From assembly GCA_033855775.1 (NCBI GenBank), contig JAWVFT010000128.1:1-33281 (forward strand): a stretch of DNA of 33,281 nucleotides. The letters are read 5' to 3'. Below the pieces are notes generated by a model, which saw only the letters and a program-made list of their open reading frames with translations, did no database searches and had not been told where the DNA came from. Both the position numbers and the translations under genes were made by a program. This DNA comes from DASVTR01 sp033855775 (GTDB lineage Bacteria > Acidobacteriota > Blastocatellia > Pyrinomonadales > Pyrinomonadaceae). Each line of letters opens with the position of its first letter. The first letter of the stretch is position 1. Positions 30,907 to 33,281 of the stretch are shown here, in pieces.

Positions 30907-33281
30907 ATGGCTCTGTTTCCCCGTTTCGATTCCAATATCAAAAACAACCGGAGAACTTCCAGCAAAGTTTTCTACAGGCTTTTCAGCGACGCGCTGGCGC
31001 TTGCCCTCGCGGCTTTGCTGCTCCTGGCTCCACTCAGTTTTAACGTCTCGGCGCAGCAGACAACCGCCAGTCCTAAAACTGCTTTCACGCAGGACGGCGA
31101 TTTCTTCATGCTCTACCAGAACGCGGCGGGCGATGTTGTCTGCCGCTCGGCGACGCCGGAGCTAAGACGCCAGTTGAGAAGCGTTGACACGACTCGTCTC
31201 GGCCTTCATCCGCTTAATCACTTCGAGCGCGAATCCGATTCCAGCGCCGCGAACGCGCTGAACTCGGAGACGATTGTCGCCGCCAACATGACGATTATTC
31301 TGCGCGCCTCCGACCAGTTGGATAATTTCCCGGAGGCCAAAGCCGCTTTCGTCAGAGCCGCGCAGAGTTGGGAAAATCTCATCAAGTCTCCGGTCACTAT
31401 CTATCTCAATGTGGACTACGGCCCGACCTTCTTCGGCCAGCCCTGGGAGACGGGCGTGCTCGGCGCCACTAGCTCGCCGAACGTCGCCAATTCTTATTCA
31501 TTCGTTCGCGGCAAATTAATCGAAACAGCCTCGAATGCGACGGAGGCGTCGCTCTATAATGCGCTGCCTTCGGCGGCTATGCCCACAGATTTGAGCAGCG
31601 CGACGGCCGCTTCCATCTCTTCCTCGATTGCGCGCGCGATAGGAATTTTGAACGCCACCGCATCTCCGACCGATGCCTCCGCGCAGATTGCTTTCAACTC
31701 GAATTTAGGCCCTTACGATTTTGACCCGAGCAACGGCATCACTTCGGGCCAGACCGATTTCGAAGCCATCGCCACGCATGAAATCGGCCACGCTCTCGGC
31801 TTCACTTCAAGGTCGGGCGTCACGTCTTCGACACCGCCCGCCATCTGGGACTTCTTCCGTTTTCGCGCCGGCACGACGCTCGGCGCCTTCACCAACGCTC
31901 AGCGCATCATGACCGCCAACGACCTTCAATACTATTTCAGCGGCGGCTCTGATATGGCTCTTTCGACCGGCGGGCCGAACGGCGACGCGGCGGGCGGCGA
32001 CGGCAATCAATCGAGCCACTGGAAGCAGGCCAGCCTCAACGGCGGAACCTACATCGGCATCATGGACCCGCGCATTCCCAGAAGCACTCATCGTCCGATT
32101 ACCAGCGCAGACATCAACGCGCTCAATACCTTCGGCTATAATCTGGAAAACAGCGCGCCGCCGCCCCCGCCGCCCGTGCCTGCGAACAACGCTTTCGCCA
32201 ACGCGCAGGCCATCACAGGCTGCGCGGCCACCATCAACGCCACGAACATCGGGGCCGACAAAGAGGCGGGCGAGCCGAGTCACAACCCGGACTCGACGGG
32301 GCATCCGGGCAGCGCTTCGGTCTGGTATCAATGGCAAGCTCCGGCAGGCGGCAGCGTGACCGTCACCACCACGGGCGGCCAGACGAACTATGACACCATG
32401 CTCGGCGTCTACACCGGCAACAGCGTCGGCTCGCTTCAAGTCGTCGGCAAGAACGACGACTTGGGGCCGAACACGACGGACAGCAGCCTGACTTTTACGG
32501 CGACGGCAGGCGCCGTCTATAAGATTGCGGTTGACGGTTGGGGCGGCGAGATAGGCAACTTCACGCTCAACTTGACGGCCAGCAATTGTGTCAATCAACC
32601 GGCCAACCAGATTGACTCGGCCAGCTTCTTCGTCGGCCAGCACTATCAGGACTTTCTTGGACGCACAGCCGACGCGGGCGGGCTACAGTATTGGTCGGAG
32701 CAGATTACGGGCAACAGCAGCAACGCTCCTTCGCCCTGCGCGTCGGGCGACGCGCAATGCGAACACATTCGCCGCATCAGCGTCTCGGCGGCCTTCTTCG
32801 TCGAGAACGAATTTCAGCGCACGGGCGGCTTCGTCTATCGTTTCTACAAAGCGAGCTACGGCACGCGCCCGACCTTCACGCAGTTCAGGAACGACCGCGC
32901 GCAGGTCTTCGAAGGCACGGGGTTGGAAACGCGCAAGCAGACGTTCGCGGCCAACTGGGTGCAGCGGCCTGAGTTCATCGCCAAGTATCCGGCCAGCTTG
33001 AGCGGCCAGCAGTTTGTTGACTCTCTCTTGCTCAACGTCCTGCAAAACTCCGGCGTTGACCTTTCAAGCCAGAGAGCCAGCTTGATTACCGACTTCAACA
33101 ACGGGGGCCGCGCGCTCGTCGTCCGCAACGTGGCCGACAACGCGACGCTTCAACAAGCCGAGTACAACGCGGCGTTCGTCTTGATGCAATACTTCGGCTA
33201 CCTGCAACGCAACCCGGACGAGGGCGGCTATCAATTCTGGCTCGGCATTCTCAACGACCGCGTGCCGAATAACTATCGCGC
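30907..33281 (+). CDS. Secreted zinc metalloprotease with DUF4214 tail (3' truncated by window)
   Basis: The frame is open from ATG 30907 to the window end (791 codons, no stop). A signal peptide occupies about residues 1-50 after a long basic N-terminus, ending near VSAQ. The catalytic domain holds the zinc motif HEIGHALGF starting at residue 291, preceded by FEAIAT, in the manner of matrixin-like secreted metalloproteases of acidobacteria. A Pro-rich hinge (about 419-425) is followed by a bacterial pre-peptidase C-terminal (PPC)-like beta domain with WYQWQAPAGG and NYDTMLGVYTG. From about residue 568 comes the DUF4214 region (YQDFLGRTADAGGLQYW and LMQYFGYLQRNPDEGGYQFW). AGGAG supports the start. 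It shares this C-terminal module with the subtilase at 13293. Confidence 0.9.
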   Translation, partial: MALFPRFDSNIKNNRRTSSKVFYRLFSDALALALAALLLLAPLSFNVSAQQTTASPKTAFTQDGDFFMLYQNAAGDVVCRSATPELRRQLRSVDTTRLGLHPLNHFERESDSSAANALNSETIVAANMTIILRASDQLDNFPEAKAAFVRAAQSWENLIKSPVTIYLNVDYGPTFFGQPWETGVLGATSSPNVANSYSFVRGKLIETASNATEASLYNALPSAAMPTDLSSATAASISSSIARAIGILNATASPTDASAQIAFNSNLGPYDFDPSNGITSGQTDFEAIATHEIGHALGFTSRSGVTSSTPPAIWDFFRFRAGTTLGAFTNAQRIMTANDLQYYFSGGSDMALSTGGPNGDAAGGDGNQSSHWKQASLNGGTYIGIMDPRIPRSTHRPITSADINALNTFGYNLENSAPPPPPPVPANNAFANAQAITGCAATINATNIGADKEAGEPSHNPDSTGHPGSASVWYQWQAPAGGSVTVTTTGGQTNYDTMLGVYTGNSVGSLQVVGKNDDLGPNTTDSSLTFTATAGAVYKIAVDGWGGEIGNFTLNLTASNCVNQPANQIDSASFFVGQHYQDFLGRTADAGGLQYWSEQITGNSSNAPSPCASGDAQCEHIRRISVSAAFFVENEFQRTGGFVYRFYKASYGTRPTFTQFRNDRAQVFEGTGLETRKQTFAANWVQRPEFIAKYPASLSGQQFVDSLLLNVLQNSGVDLSSQRASLITDFNNGGRALVVRNVADNATLQQAEYNAAFVLMQYFGYLQRNPDEGGYQFWLGILNDRVPNNYR

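Overview
The window looks like chromosomal DNA from a GC-rich, Gram-negative, diderm bacterium, most likely an acidobacterium of the Blastocatellia/Pyrinomonas type. This is an inference from four things: secreted proteases that end in DUF4214 modules, a giant Ser/Thr kinase-ATPase-TPR protein, an ECF sigma/zinc-finger/CHAT operon, and a radical SAM protein resembling tetraether lipid synthase beside lipid A genes. No phage, integrase, transposase or CRISPR array is visible. One RNA gene is present, a tRNA-Gln(CUG) with a good promoter and a hairpin terminator.

Layout. 1-363 (-) is the N-terminal part of a membrane protein cut by the window edge, divergent from a radical SAM protein (495-2144, +). 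2209-4746 (-) is a probable two-gene acyl-CoA unit (crotonase-fold protein, then AMP-forming acyl-CoA ligase). 4888-12971 is a signalling block: a 1271-residue kinase-ATPase-TPR protein on the minus strand, divergent from a plus-strand operon of ECF sigma factor, zinc-finger putative anti-sigma factor and TPR-CHAT caspase-like protein. A secreted subtilase with Calx-beta and DUF4214 modules follows (13293-15725).

15797-16199 lies between convergent genes, just after a terminator hairpin. It is an AT-rich array of about 19 units spaced exactly 21 bp apart, each centred on a degenerate palindrome. It is the most unusual object in the window. 16224-19068 holds a J-domain protein, a DinB-like protein, a six-helix membrane protein, the tRNA and a small stand-alone HisKA protein.

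19243-30531 is rich in envelope and lipid genes: a short radical SAM protein, a small secreted protein, a long radical SAM protein with the cysteine pattern of the tetraether lipid synthase (MJ0619/Tes) group, then lpxA-lpxD, a secreted unknown, and divergent lpxB and lptD. Together these imply lipid A synthesis, an LPS export barrel and possibly unusual membrane-spanning lipids. 30907 to the right edge is a secreted zinc metalloprotease with a DUF4214 tail like that of the subtilase, truncated by the window. Several long hairpins and short direct repeats lie in the intergenic gaps and are listed separately.
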